Under the pieces are notes generated by a model, which worked only from the letters and a program-made list of their open reading frames with translations, was not told where the DNA came from and ran no database searches. From assembly GCA_043772905.1 (NCBI GenBank), contig JAYVFS010000111.1:1-41997 (forward strand): a stretch of DNA of 41,997 nucleotides. The letters run 5' to 3'. Below are positions 7,576-16,040 of this stretch, in pieces. Source of the stretch: JAAFJT01 sp043772905 (GTDB lineage Bacteria; Bacteroidota; Bacteroidia; Chitinophagales; Saprospiraceae). Position 1 is the stretch's first letter; the number at the start of each line of letters is the position of its first letter. A program made the position numbers and the translations under genes.

Positions 7576-8247
7576 TTACCATTTTAGCGATTTCAAGGGC
7601 TTTCGTCCGAGTATCAAACGAATATTGTAGTAAAACATAGCTATGACAGCAGCCAGCCATATGTATTTCCAAACAACCGCAGGAAATACGCCAACAGTGC
7701 TTTCAAATTGCATCAAATCCGATGCAGGACCGAAGTTGAAATCTTGGATAATGTACAAAGTTGAGGCAATGCCAAAGAACATCAATGCCCAACTGACCCA
7801 TTCTGCATGACGAGCGATGATATACAAAAGGACACCATAAATGATTAAAATTAAAGTAGAAAGCCACGAATCATACCAAAATATGCTCGCAAAAACCATT
7901 AAGCCGCCAAGAAAAACGAGGGTGACGCGGTGATATTTATCCAATTTTGCACCAATATAAAACAGCAAATTGCCAAATAAAGCTGAACCAATATAACCGC
8001 CCAACAGCGTTATCGCTTGATTCCCGCCCAACGTTGTTGTCATACCACTTCCGTCGGTATTGATTTGCATACCTTTGATACTCCCACCTGTTAGAGCAGC
8101 ACCGATAGCATGACCAAATTCGTGAAGAAAAGTGACGAGTAAAGTGATGGGATATAAAATGATTTGACCAAAACTGCCGCCTGTAAATCGTAGAAGAAAA
8201 TAAACGATGGCAATAGCAACAGTTTTCATAACTAAATTGTCTTTCAT
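7576..8247 (-). CDS. M50B-like membrane protein with HExxH (paralogue 2)
   Basis: The start is placed at the ATG complementary to 8245-8247 (MKDNLVMKTVAIAI), giving 223 residues. A longer frame to 8442 would run through the promoter and has no membrane-protein character. HEFGHAIGA lies at residues 42-50, followed by TGGSIKGMQ and LGGYIGSALFGNLLFYIGA and then more hydrophobic segments. This is the Peptidase_M50B-like pattern. It shares the HExFGHxxGAxLxxG theme with the next gene, so the pair probably arose by tandem duplication. Substrates are unknown. Confidence 0.8.
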   Translation of the reverse strand: MKDNLVMKTVAIAIVYFLLRFTGGSFGQIILYPITLLVTFLHEFGHAIGAALTGGSIKGMQINTDGSGMTTTLGGNQAITLLGGYIGSALFGNLLFYIGAKLDKYHRVTLVFLGGLMVFASIFWYDSWLSTLILIIYGVLLYIIARHAEWVSWALMFFGIASTLYIIQDFNFGPASDLMQFESTVGVFPAVVWKYIWLAAVIAMFYYNIRLILGRKPLKSLKW

Positions 8248-8298
8248 AAATGATTGTCTGATAAGGATATTGTGAAAATAAACAATGATAATAGGTGA

Positions 8299-8329
8299 CA
8301 AATGTAGGGTTTTTGTCACTAATACCAAA
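8299..8329 (-). promoter_or_regulatory. Promoter of the M50B-like gene pair
   Basis: On the minus strand TTTG (8329-8326) and TACATTTG (8306-8299) are 19 bases apart. Transcription would start near 8292, about 45 bases before the ATG at 8247. This supports the shorter start. Confidence 0.65.
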
Positions 8330-8485
8330 AAAGTACCGAGGGGCAAAGATACGTTTCTAAAACAATGTATGTATTTCCCCTGTTTTGTTCTGTTTTTTGC
8401 AGAAATATTTGTAAATTGTGGAAATAGACACAAATCATTCACTATAACCTTTTTAGTATTATCTAACTTCTAAAACTTTTAATGT

Positions 8486-11323
8486 ATGAAAAAATTATTT
8501 AAAATCAGTCTCACGCTGTTGTTGATGAGCTTTTGTTTAACAGCTCAGGCACAAAGCAAAATTACAGGTAAAATTTCTGACCCAAAAGGAGAGCCGCTCA
8601 TCGGTGCTTCTGTGGTTGTCAAAGGGACAACGGTGGGTGCAATTACCGATATTGACGGTCGCTATTCAATCGATGTCCCAGCCAGTTCAACTAAGTTGAT
8701 TTTCAGCTTTGTGGGTTATGCCCCAAAGGAAGTCACTATTGGTAACTCAACTGCCATAGAGGTCATCCTTGAAGAAGGTATGAGTTTGGACAATCTTATC
8801 GTGATCGGTTCGCGTAATGCAACACGGACTAAAATCGAAACGCCTGTTCCTGTTGACATTATTCCTGTTACAGCAATCATCAATGAAGTAGGTCAAGTTG
8901 ATTTAAATCAAATCCTGACGTACATCGCGCCTTCTTTCCAATCGAGCCGCCAAACAATTTCTGATGGTTCTGACCACATTGACCCTGCACAACTGAGGGG
9001 TCTCGGTCCTGACCAAGTTTTGGTTTTGATCAATGGCAAACGTCGCCATCAATCTGCGCTCGTCAATGTCAATGGTACGGTCAATCGCGGTACAGTTGGT
9101 ACGGATTTGAATGCGATTCCAGCTTCTTCAATCGATCGTGTTGAGATTTTGCGCGATGGGGCAGCAGCCCAATATGGTTCTGATGCCATTGCCGGTGTCA
9201 TTAACATTGTCTTGAAAAAAAGCATTGGTTTGACCGCAAACGTCTCTTATGGTGCCAATGTCACTTCTTATGCTAAGAATTATGCGATAAAAAGAGTCAA
9301 TTCAGCATTTTCAGGTGTTGACGAAAACGTCAACGTTGTAGATGGCAATACGGTTCAAGTCGGTGTAAACTATGGCATAAAAATCGGCGAAAAAGGCTAT
9401 TTGAACTTGACAGGCGAATATACTTCGCGCGAAAGGTCAAATCGTTCAGGTACTTATACAGGTCAAATTTGGCCATCCAGTGGTAGTGCCGGTGATGTGA
9501 GTGACGCTATCAATGCTGACAAAGGCTTGACTCGCGAAGACTTTGATATGTTGATTGGTAACTCACGTGTTACGGGTGGTGGTATCGTTTATAACTTTTC
9601 ATACCCCCTCAGTAATGGCTTAGAAATTTACTCTTTTGGTGGTTACAACAACAAAAAAGGTAAAGCAGCGGGTTTCTATCGTTATCCAAATGCAGTACCT
9701 GCGGGCGTTCGTTCAGGCGTTTTGGCTGTTTATCCGAATGGTTTTTTGCCTAAAATCAATTCAGATGTAACAGATTTATCGGCAGCAGTTGGTGTGCGTG
9801 GTATGTTAGGCGATTGGAATGTTGATTTAAGCCAAACGGTTGGTCAAAATTCATTTGGCTATACCATTACGGAGTCCGTCAATTATAGTCAAGTTGCCAT
9901 TCAACCTACGGGCTTTAAAACAGAATTTGACGCGGGTGCGGCAAAATTCGGTCAATACACCACGAATTTAGATATTGCTAAAAAACACGACATACTTAAA
10001 GGCTTGAATACAGGTTTTGGTGCTGAATTCCGTGTTGACCAATTTGGTACAACAGCAGGTGAAGAGGCTTCTTACATAAACTATAGTACAGCAGCAGGTG
10101 TCGCTGCGGGTTCGCAGGTTTTTGCAGGTTTTTTACCTTCCAATGAAGGCACTAACAACCGCAGCAGTTTTGCCCTTTATACGGACAATGAAATTGACTT
10201 CACCAAAGATTTCATGGTTGGGGCAGCCTTGCGTTTTGAAAATTATTCCGATTTTGGCAATACTTTGAACTATAAAGTGGCTTCTCGCTACAAAATCAGT
10301 GATGCATTCACGATTCGTGCTTCGACTTCATCGGGCTTTCGTGCCCCATCGCAACAGCAGAAATTCTATGCTAAAACCAATACCGTATTTGTCACGGTCA
10401 ATGGTATTCAAACGCCTGTAGAACAAGGTACGTTTACAAATGACTCGAAAGCAGCAGGTATTTTGGGTATTCCAAAATTGAAACAAGAGACATCAAGGTC
10501 GTATGCGATTGGTGCAACAGCACGTTTGGCAGATGGTTTGGACTTGACGGTTGATGCTTATCAAATTGATATTAAAGACCGTATCATCTTAACCAACAAC
10601 TTCTCTGGTGGTAACAATTCGGCTCTTGCCGCACAATTGTCGGCTGCGGGTGCGACGTCTGCGAACTTCTTTACAAATGCAGTGGATACGCGGAACAGAG
10701 GTTTGGAAACGGTTTTGTCTTATACCAAGCGTTTTGCAGGTGAACAAGAGTTTCGCTTTATGTTGGCAGGTACATTTATCAAAAACTTGGTGCGTGACAG
10801 TGCCGATGTCGTAGATGGCAGCACTGTTAAAAAGCCTTTTATCAAAGCAACACAGACCTTAATTAATTCTGGTCAAGTAGGTTCTTATTTCAATCGTGAA
10901 GACGAAAGCCGTTTTGAAGTTGCTTCGCCGATAGATAAGGTGAGCCTTACGCTCAACTATAAAATCAAGAAATTCTCAGTGATGTTGCGGAATGTTCGTT
11001 TTGGAGAAGTGACATATCTTGACCCAACGATGGACCCTACGAAACCTGAAAATTTCCCAGCGAATGCCTTTGCTTCGAATGCAAAACAAACGCTTGACCA
11101 AACGTTTTCAGCAAAAATCGTTACTGACTTGAGTTTTGGATACCAAATTGCAAAAAATGTTGGTTTCAATCTTGGTGCTAATAACTTGTTCAATGTGTAT
11201 CAAGATTTGCATACGCACTCTGGCAATATGTCTTCAGGGCGTTTCATTTATTCACGTCGTGTTCAGCAAATGGGCTTTAATGGTCGTTACATTTTTGCAC
11301 GTTTGAATGTTACGTTGAAATAA
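8486..11323 (+). CDS. TonB-dependent outer-membrane receptor with carboxypeptidase-like N-terminal domain
   Basis: The 945-residue protein has a signal peptide (MKKLFKISLTLLLMSFCLTAQA). A CarboxypepD_reg-like domain at about 25-100 contains KITGKISDPKGEPLIGASVVV and FSFVGYAPKEV. A TonB plug at about 110-240 contains LRGLGPDQVLVLINGKRRH and VEILRDGAAAQYGSDAIAGVINIVLKK. A long beta-barrel ends in ARLNVTLK. It should import a ligand across the outer membrane using TonB energy; the ligand cannot be told, and there is no SusD partner nearby. One exact copy of the dispersed word (9604-9614, YPLS) and one single-mismatch copy (8991-9000, LRG in the plug) lie inside. Confidence 0.93.
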   Translation: MKKLFKISLTLLLMSFCLTAQAQSKITGKISDPKGEPLIGASVVVKGTTVGAITDIDGRYSIDVPASSTKLIFSFVGYAPKEVTIGNSTAIEVILEEGMSLDNLIVIGSRNATRTKIETPVPVDIIPVTAIINEVGQVDLNQILTYIAPSFQSSRQTISDGSDHIDPAQLRGLGPDQVLVLINGKRRHQSALVNVNGTVNRGTVGTDLNAIPASSIDRVEILRDGAAAQYGSDAIAGVINIVLKKSIGLTANVSYGANVTSYAKNYAIKRVNSAFSGVDENVNVVDGNTVQVGVNYGIKIGEKGYLNLTGEYTSRERSNRSGTYTGQIWPSSGSAGDVSDAINADKGLTREDFDMLIGNSRVTGGGIVYNFSYPLSNGLEIYSFGGYNNKKGKAAGFYRYPNAVPAGVRSGVLAVYPNGFLPKINSDVTDLSAAVGVRGMLGDWNVDLSQTVGQNSFGYTITESVNYSQVAIQPTGFKTEFDAGAAKFGQYTTNLDIAKKHDILKGLNTGFGAEFRVDQFGTTAGEEASYINYSTAAGVAAGSQVFAGFLPSNEGTNNRSSFALYTDNEIDFTKDFMVGAALRFENYSDFGNTLNYKVASRYKISDAFTIRASTSSGFRAPSQQQKFYAKTNTVFVTVNGIQTPVEQGTFTNDSKAAGILGIPKLKQETSRSYAIGATARLADGLDLTVDAYQIDIKDRIILTNNFSGGNNSALAAQLSAAGATSANFFTNAVDTRNRGLETVLSYTKRFAGEQEFRFMLAGTFIKNLVRDSADVVDGSTVKKPFIKATQTLINSGQVGSYFNREDESRFEVASPIDKVSLTLNYKIKKFSVMLRNVRFGEVTYLDPTMDPTKPENFPANAFASNAKQTLDQTFSAKIVTDLSFGYQIAKNVGFNLGANNLFNVYQDLHTHSGNMSSGRFIYSRRVQQMGFNGRYIFARLNVTLK

Positions 11324-11348
11324 TTTTGTTAAAGATTAAATGAATATG

Positions 11349-11387
11349 AAAAAGCGACGCCTCAAAATACTGAGGGGTCGCTTTTTT
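11349..11387. terminator. Bidirectional terminator containing a copy of the dispersed word
   Basis: Arms 11354-11364 and 11371-11381 pair over 11 positions with one mismatch, flanked by A and T runs on either side. It lies between the convergent TonB receptor and CapA-like genes. The right arm and loop are the four-G word TACTGAGGGG at 11368-11377. Confidence 0.88.
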
Positions 11388-11411
11388 CTTTATTCATCAT
11401 TTCTTTATCAA

Positions 11412-12620
11412 CTAAAAATTCTGTTTAAGATGCTGAACATCCTGCCACTCAAACCGCTTTTCCACGGCACCAAATTTTCCTAAATGCGCCCGCGTTTTCG
11501 ACGCAAAATTTGACATTTTCACACGTTCATCGGAGGGCATATTGAGGTCGTCTTCATGACCTTCTATGGGTGAAATGGGTAATGCAAAATATTGGACACG
11601 CCCTTGTTGATAAGGCGTATAACGGATGACTGGAATATAAAAATAATCTTTGATATAAACCTGCCCTTTTTGTTTTTCTAAGTTGACTTCAAAGACGATG
11701 CCCCCCTCAGTATTCACAAATGGTTGAGACGAAATAAAGTTGCCCAATGAATAAGCCGTAAGGAAATCAACACGTTTTTTATTCATCGTAACTTGTTCAT
11801 TTTTAATAGGTTGAACAACGTGAGGATGTGAGCCAATGACCAAATCGCTGCCCCAAGTATGGAGTAAACGAGCGACTTCACGCTGATTACTGTTCTCATT
11901 GAGTTCATGCTCCTCGCCCCAATGTAGGAACGTAATAATGACATCGGGTTTCATCCGAAGGGCTTCTTTAAGGTCTTTTTTTATGTCATTCATCACCAAA
12001 CGATTGACGACGGCAGGGGGCGTTGTGGCATAGCCATTGGTATGATGAGTATAGTTCAAAAGAGCGATTTTAAAGCCATTTTTATAGACAATAAAAGGAT
12101 AAAAAATCTTACGGCGCACCGCATCTGCGAATGTTCCCGTTTGCAAAAAACCTTGTTTTCTGACAGCATCAATGGTGTGGTTCAAGCCTTCCAAACCACC
12201 GTCGAGTGCATGATTGTTGGACGTGACTAAAATATCAAAACCGCCTTTTTTTAAGCCTTCTGCCAATTGGTCAGGGCTTCTGAAATTAGGATAACCTGTG
12301 TAAGGCGGATGCCCTGGCATCGTACATTCGAGGTTGCCAAAAACGAGGTCGGCTTGGTCAAAAATGGGTTTTATGTATTGAAAACAAGACGTATAATCGT
12401 ATAAATTACCATCCATTTTTGCCGATTCAATTTGAGGCAGTTGCGACATAATATCGCCTGCAAACATCAATTTGATGGTTTGTACCCCTTTGTTTTCCCC
12501 TTTTTTAGTAGAAATAGGTGTTTTATACTGAGGGGGTACTACTGTTGTATTTGAGCTTTTGTCACCACCACCAGACCAAAAAAAGAGCGGTGAAAAAAGT
12601 ATAATTATTCTCAAAAGCAT
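11412..12620 (-). CDS. CapA-family metallophosphatase-like lipid-surface protein
   Basis: The 402-residue protein has a hydrophobic signal segment (IIILFSPLFFW) and then the CapA/PgsA pattern: KLMFAGDIMSQLP, then DLVFGNLECTMPG, VTSNNHALDGGLEGL, FLHWGEEHE, GSHPHVVQP and AYSLGNFI. These are the D, N, H ligands of a calcineurin-like metal site. CapA proteins are linked to poly-gamma-glutamate capsules, but many in Bacteroidota stand alone, and no capBC genes are present here. Two copies of the dispersed word lie inside: 11701-11713 encodes NTEGG and 12525-12536 encodes VPPQY near the N-terminus. Confidence 0.88.
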   Translation of the reverse strand: MLLRIIILFSPLFFWSGGGDKSSNTTVVPPQYKTPISTKKGENKGVQTIKLMFAGDIMSQLPQIESAKMDGNLYDYTSCFQYIKPIFDQADLVFGNLECTMPGHPPYTGYPNFRSPDQLAEGLKKGGFDILVTSNNHALDGGLEGLNHTIDAVRKQGFLQTGTFADAVRRKIFYPFIVYKNGFKIALLNYTHHTNGYATTPPAVVNRLVMNDIKKDLKEALRMKPDVIITFLHWGEEHELNENSNQREVARLLHTWGSDLVIGSHPHVVQPIKNEQVTMNKKRVDFLTAYSLGNFISSQPFVNTEGGIVFEVNLEKQKGQVYIKDYFYIPVIRYTPYQQGRVQYFALPISPIEGHEDDLNMPSDERVKMSNFASKTRAHLGKFGAVEKRFEWQDVQHLKQNF

Positions 12621-12664
12621 GCTGTTTAGTTTTGGTTTCTAATCTTAGTTTTTATAAATATTTA

Positions 12665-12730
12665 GTAAGACACGAATTTCACTAATTAATTGTTTTTAAA
12701 TTCGAGTAATTAGTGAAATTCGTGTCTTAC
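12665..12730. repeat. Perfect 24-base inverted repeat with 18-base spacer
   Basis: Arms 12665-12688 and 12707-12730 are exact reverse complements. It lies just after the stop codon of the large cytochrome gene (minus strand) and upstream of the CapA-like gene. No clear T-run follows in the direction of transcription, so it is not a standard terminator. Confidence 0.92.
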
Positions 12731-12749
12731 AAAACTCAAAATTCGGTGT

Positions 12750-15700
12750 TCAATTTTTCTTTTTCAAAGTCATCAAATAAGCCGTCAAATCCATTAATTG
12801 TTGTTCGGTCATCACTTCGTGAAAACCGGATGGCATGAGTGAAGTGGCTATTTGTTTTTTGCTCACCATTTCTTTAATTTTATAGGATTGCAATGAACCG
12901 TCGGGCATTTTTATCATCCAATCTGACTCTGTTCTGCTTGCGACCATACCCCTCAGTAATGAACCGTCTTTCATCTTAATATCCCAACCTTCATAGCCAA
13001 AACTGATGCCCGCATCGGGATATAAAATCGCTAAAAGTTGCCCTTCTCGTGGCAATTTTGAGCCAATTTCTGATAATTTGGGTCCATAATCAACTCCTTC
13101 TCCGTTGATTTGGTGACAGGTCGAACAATAGGTTTTAAAGAGTTCAATCCCTGCTTTGGCATCGCCATTGAGTTTCAATAAATCTGGAATAGCGGGTACT
13201 TTTTTACCCGCTTTAACTTCACCACCCAAGTATTTTGATGCTTCGAGTCGAACTGCCATGCGCCAAGCACGGCTTACGCCTTGAACGGCAGACGGAATAT
13301 AGGCTTTCTCAATTTTTTTATTTTTCAATAAATCCAAAACCAAATCCTCGCCACCCCAACTGCCGCCCAGTGCTTCAAAAGCGGATTTTCGTAGGGAAAC
13401 AGAGCGTTTTTTATCAAAAGCAACGGCTTTCAGCATGTCCAAAGTTGTTTTACTACCTGTACCACGTATGGCAGTGAGCAATTTAGCGGCATCAGCTTCT
13501 CGGTTTTTGTTATTGATAACTGAATTGAAAAAAGCGACCCCCTCAGTATTTTTGAGTAAAATGCTTGCTGCTTGATTTGCATTTTCATTTTTAAAAACCA
13601 TATCCGCCAAATGGGTATTTTCGGAAGGTAAAGCGTAGCGGTCGGCAAATTCTAAATATTCCTTTCCCGTTAGGTTTTGCATCAATTTGCTTAGAATCGC
13701 CTTGGATTCTGCATTGTTTTTAACAAAATCAGCATTTAAATGGCGTAAAGCGATGGGCGTTAATTCGGGCTGTGACGTTTCATTGTCTTTTATGAGTTTC
13801 AATAAAACGTCTGATTTATTTTTACTGGGTACAAAATCGAAGGCACGGAAATAGCGCAAACGGTCTTTCAAAGGCACATTTTTATCGCTTGCCAAAGTGC
13901 CCAAAAGTGTAGCTGATTGCTCGCCACGAGAACGCCAAACAATATCTTTCACCGCTTCATCAGACAGTTTTACATGACTTGCCATACTGATTACTTGAGC
14001 CAACAAACCATCCCATTGACCATCTGCCCCAATGCCCAAAGCCTCTAAGTACCAACGGTCTTTTCCATCGTATTGAATGGCTAAGGCAACCAAAAGGGCA
14101 GCAGCTTCGGGCGTTTTGTTGTGCCGCAAAGCGAGCATACATTCACGACGCACCTGTGGGTCGGGGTCATCTACAAGAGCTTTAACGAGTCTTGTAATAT
14201 CTAAATTGGTTTGCCGATTAGCTCTAATCGCTGCAATTCTAATGTCTGGATTTTCGTCCATAGCGGCAACTTCTATCATCTTTTCACCACCTTTAGCTTT
14301 TGCCAAAAGCCAAAACAAACGGGCTTTTAGACGTGGATTAGTGGTTTGAGCATATTGCCCCATCATTTTTACTTGGTCATTTTCACCTGCCTTATGCAGT
14401 GCATTCCACGCTTTCCAACGCACAGATAAATTCGGATTTTGCAATGCTTTCAATGCCCCCTCAGTAGTTGAGTAGTCGTAAGTCGGTATATTATAAGGTG
14501 TATTGGGCGGCGAAACGCGGAAAATGCGCCCACGATTCAAGTCACCTGCTTGATGACCACCTACGCCAGGGTCGTACCAATCGGCAATCATTAAAGAGCC
14601 ATCGGGGGCGACGCAGACATCAGAAGGACGAAACCATTGGTCGTTGACACCTTCGACGATGTTGACAATCGAGGCTTTATAACCCGCACCATCTTTCACA
14701 ACAGGGTAGGAGCGCACGACATTGGGACCCGCATCGGCATGAATCATTTGACCACGAAACACTTCAGGTAGCAAATCGCCTTCATAAACCAGCATGCCAC
14801 AAGGCGAACCTGCACCTGTTTGCAACAAATTAGGCACAACACCTGGGTCATTCAGATGCCAATGTCTTCTTGGAATTTCAGGTTCAATATTGGTGCGATT
14901 GACTTGCCAACCTGCGCCTGTCATTTCGTCGGTATAGCCATAGTTGCCGTAATCCATGACGTAATTGATGCGCACGCCTTTGTTGCCGTCGTCGTCGTTG
15001 TCGCTTTGCCACATCGTGCCGTAGCTGTCGGTACACACTTCGTAGTTGTTACGAAAGTTATTGCCCATAACTTCAATATCTGTCATATCGGGATTACAGC
15101 GAAAAACCATACCCATGCGGTAGTTTTTCAAGGAAATTTCTTTGCCATCTTTGTCTTTTAGGACATTGCCCTTGCCATCTTTGAGGGTTTGACCTTCGTT
15201 GCCGAAGTTGAAATAAAACTTACCATCGGGTCCGAAAGTAAAGGCGTGCATGCCGTGGTCGTGCTGAATGCCGCCCATGCCTTGCAGCAGAATCTCCTTT
15301 TTATCGGCTTTGTTATCACCATCTTCGTCTGTAAATAACCAGACGTATGGACTTTGAGAAACAATGGCTTGATTACCCATTACCCAAATGCCCAGAGGTG
15401 CTTCGATTTCAGGACCTTGATAAAAAACGGTGCTTTTGTCAGAAACACCATCGCCATTAGTGTCTTCGAGAATTAAAATGCGGTCGCCCGCTTTATGCGT
15501 CTCTTTACCTGTTATGGCAGGGCGATAATTGAAGGCTTCGCAGACCCAAACACGTCCTTTATCGTCCACATCAATATTGGTCGGATTGGTCATAACAGGT
15601 TCAGAAGCAAAGAGTTGTATGCGTAAACCGTCTGCCACTTTAAGACCTTTGATAGCATTTCCGGGAAGACGTTTTTCGTCTTCTGTTAGTGTATCCTTTT

Positions 15701-15815
15701 GAATAGAGGTATTCAAAAGTCCATAAAAAGGATTGCTGTTATTGTTAAACAATAAACTGCCAATAAAAAAAATCGGTAAAAGAATAGAGAAAAGAAGAGA
15801 ATGTGATTTAGTCAT
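12750..15815 (-). CDS. PVC-type membrane-bound dehydrogenase with HEAT repeats and cytochrome c domain
   Basis: The 1021-residue exported protein has a signal segment at 7-23. A beta-propeller-like dehydrogenase domain at about 55-440 contains NIDVDDKGRVWVCE, FGPDGKFYFNFGNEG and SDVCVAPDGSLMIADWYDPGVGG. A helical HEAT-like region spans about 450-860 (NPDIRIAAIRANR, DPDPQVRRECMLALRHNKTPE). The cytochrome c domain has the haem motif CSTCH at 897-901, and Met994 in SLMPSGF may be the distal ligand. This is the arrangement of the Pirellula/Verrucomicrobium-type dehydrogenase and haem-binding families, also present in some Bacteroidota. The substrate is probably a sugar or alcohol, which is inference. 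Copies of the dispersed word are at 12949, 13538 and 14456. Confidence 0.9.
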   Translation of the reverse strand: MTKSHSLLFSILLPIFFIGSLLFNNNSNPFYGLLNTSIQKDTLTEDEKRLPGNAIKGLKVADGLRIQLFASEPVMTNPTNIDVDDKGRVWVCEAFNYRPAITGKETHKAGDRILILEDTNGDGVSDKSTVFYQGPEIEAPLGIWVMGNQAIVSQSPYVWLFTDEDGDNKADKKEILLQGMGGIQHDHGMHAFTFGPDGKFYFNFGNEGQTLKDGKGNVLKDKDGKEISLKNYRMGMVFRCNPDMTDIEVMGNNFRNNYEVCTDSYGTMWQSDNDDDGNKGVRINYVMDYGNYGYTDEMTGAGWQVNRTNIEPEIPRRHWHLNDPGVVPNLLQTGAGSPCGMLVYEGDLLPEVFRGQMIHADAGPNVVRSYPVVKDGAGYKASIVNIVEGVNDQWFRPSDVCVAPDGSLMIADWYDPGVGGHQAGDLNRGRIFRVSPPNTPYNIPTYDYSTTEGALKALQNPNLSVRWKAWNALHKAGENDQVKMMGQYAQTTNPRLKARLFWLLAKAKGGEKMIEVAAMDENPDIRIAAIRANRQTNLDITRLVKALVDDPDPQVRRECMLALRHNKTPEAAALLVALAIQYDGKDRWYLEALGIGADGQWDGLLAQVISMASHVKLSDEAVKDIVWRSRGEQSATLLGTLASDKNVPLKDRLRYFRAFDFVPSKNKSDVLLKLIKDNETSQPELTPIALRHLNADFVKNNAESKAILSKLMQNLTGKEYLEFADRYALPSENTHLADMVFKNENANQAASILLKNTEGVAFFNSVINNKNREADAAKLLTAIRGTGSKTTLDMLKAVAFDKKRSVSLRKSAFEALGGSWGGEDLVLDLLKNKKIEKAYIPSAVQGVSRAWRMAVRLEASKYLGGEVKAGKKVPAIPDLLKLNGDAKAGIELFKTYCSTCHQINGEGVDYGPKLSEIGSKLPREGQLLAILYPDAGISFGYEGWDIKMKDGSLLRGMVASRTESDWMIKMPDGSLQSYKIKEMVSKKQIATSLMPSGFHEVMTEQQLMDLTAYLMTLKKKN

Positions 15816-15845
15816 AGTTATTCAAATTTGATTCTTGTTGAAGTA

Positions 15846-15859
15846 CCCCCCCTCAGTAT
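15846..15859 (-). repeat. Intergenic seven-G copy of the dispersed word
   Basis: An ATACTGAGGGGGGG copy 31 bases upstream of the cytochrome gene start, in its probable leader or promoter. Confidence 0.9.
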
Positions 15860-15979
15860 AAGGTGTTGGTTTTTATTAATGACTGCTAAGTTAGATAACC
15901 TTTTTGGTTGGGGAAGTTATTTTAAAAAAAACTTAAGAAAGCAACTCGAAAATAAATAAAATAACTGTTTACTTCAATA

Positions 15980-16028
15980 AAAAAAGCAAAGGCTGACTCA
16001 TTCTTTTTGAGTCAGCCTTTGCTTTTTT
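15980..16028. terminator. Strong bidirectional terminator
   Basis: A near-perfect stem of about 20 bases (AAGCAAAGGCTGACTCA and its complement) around a short T-rich loop is flanked by A and T runs. It ends the hybrid kinase gene on the minus strand. Confidence 0.92.
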
Positions 16029-16040
16029 AAAACATTATTA

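Noticed and set aside
8248..8442. Extended N-terminus for the protease gene at 7576
   Set aside because: The extra 65 residues cross a well-formed promoter and lack membrane-protein character; the ATG at 8247 fits the paralogue.
12665..12730. Standard terminator for the cytochrome gene
   Set aside because: The arms are AT-rich and no T-run follows in the direction of transcription; left as an inverted repeat of unknown role.
14820..15161. A 113-residue plus-strand frame inside the cytochrome gene
   Set aside because: It is antisense to well-conserved dehydrogenase motifs; composition is repetitive His/Val, typical of a shadow frame.
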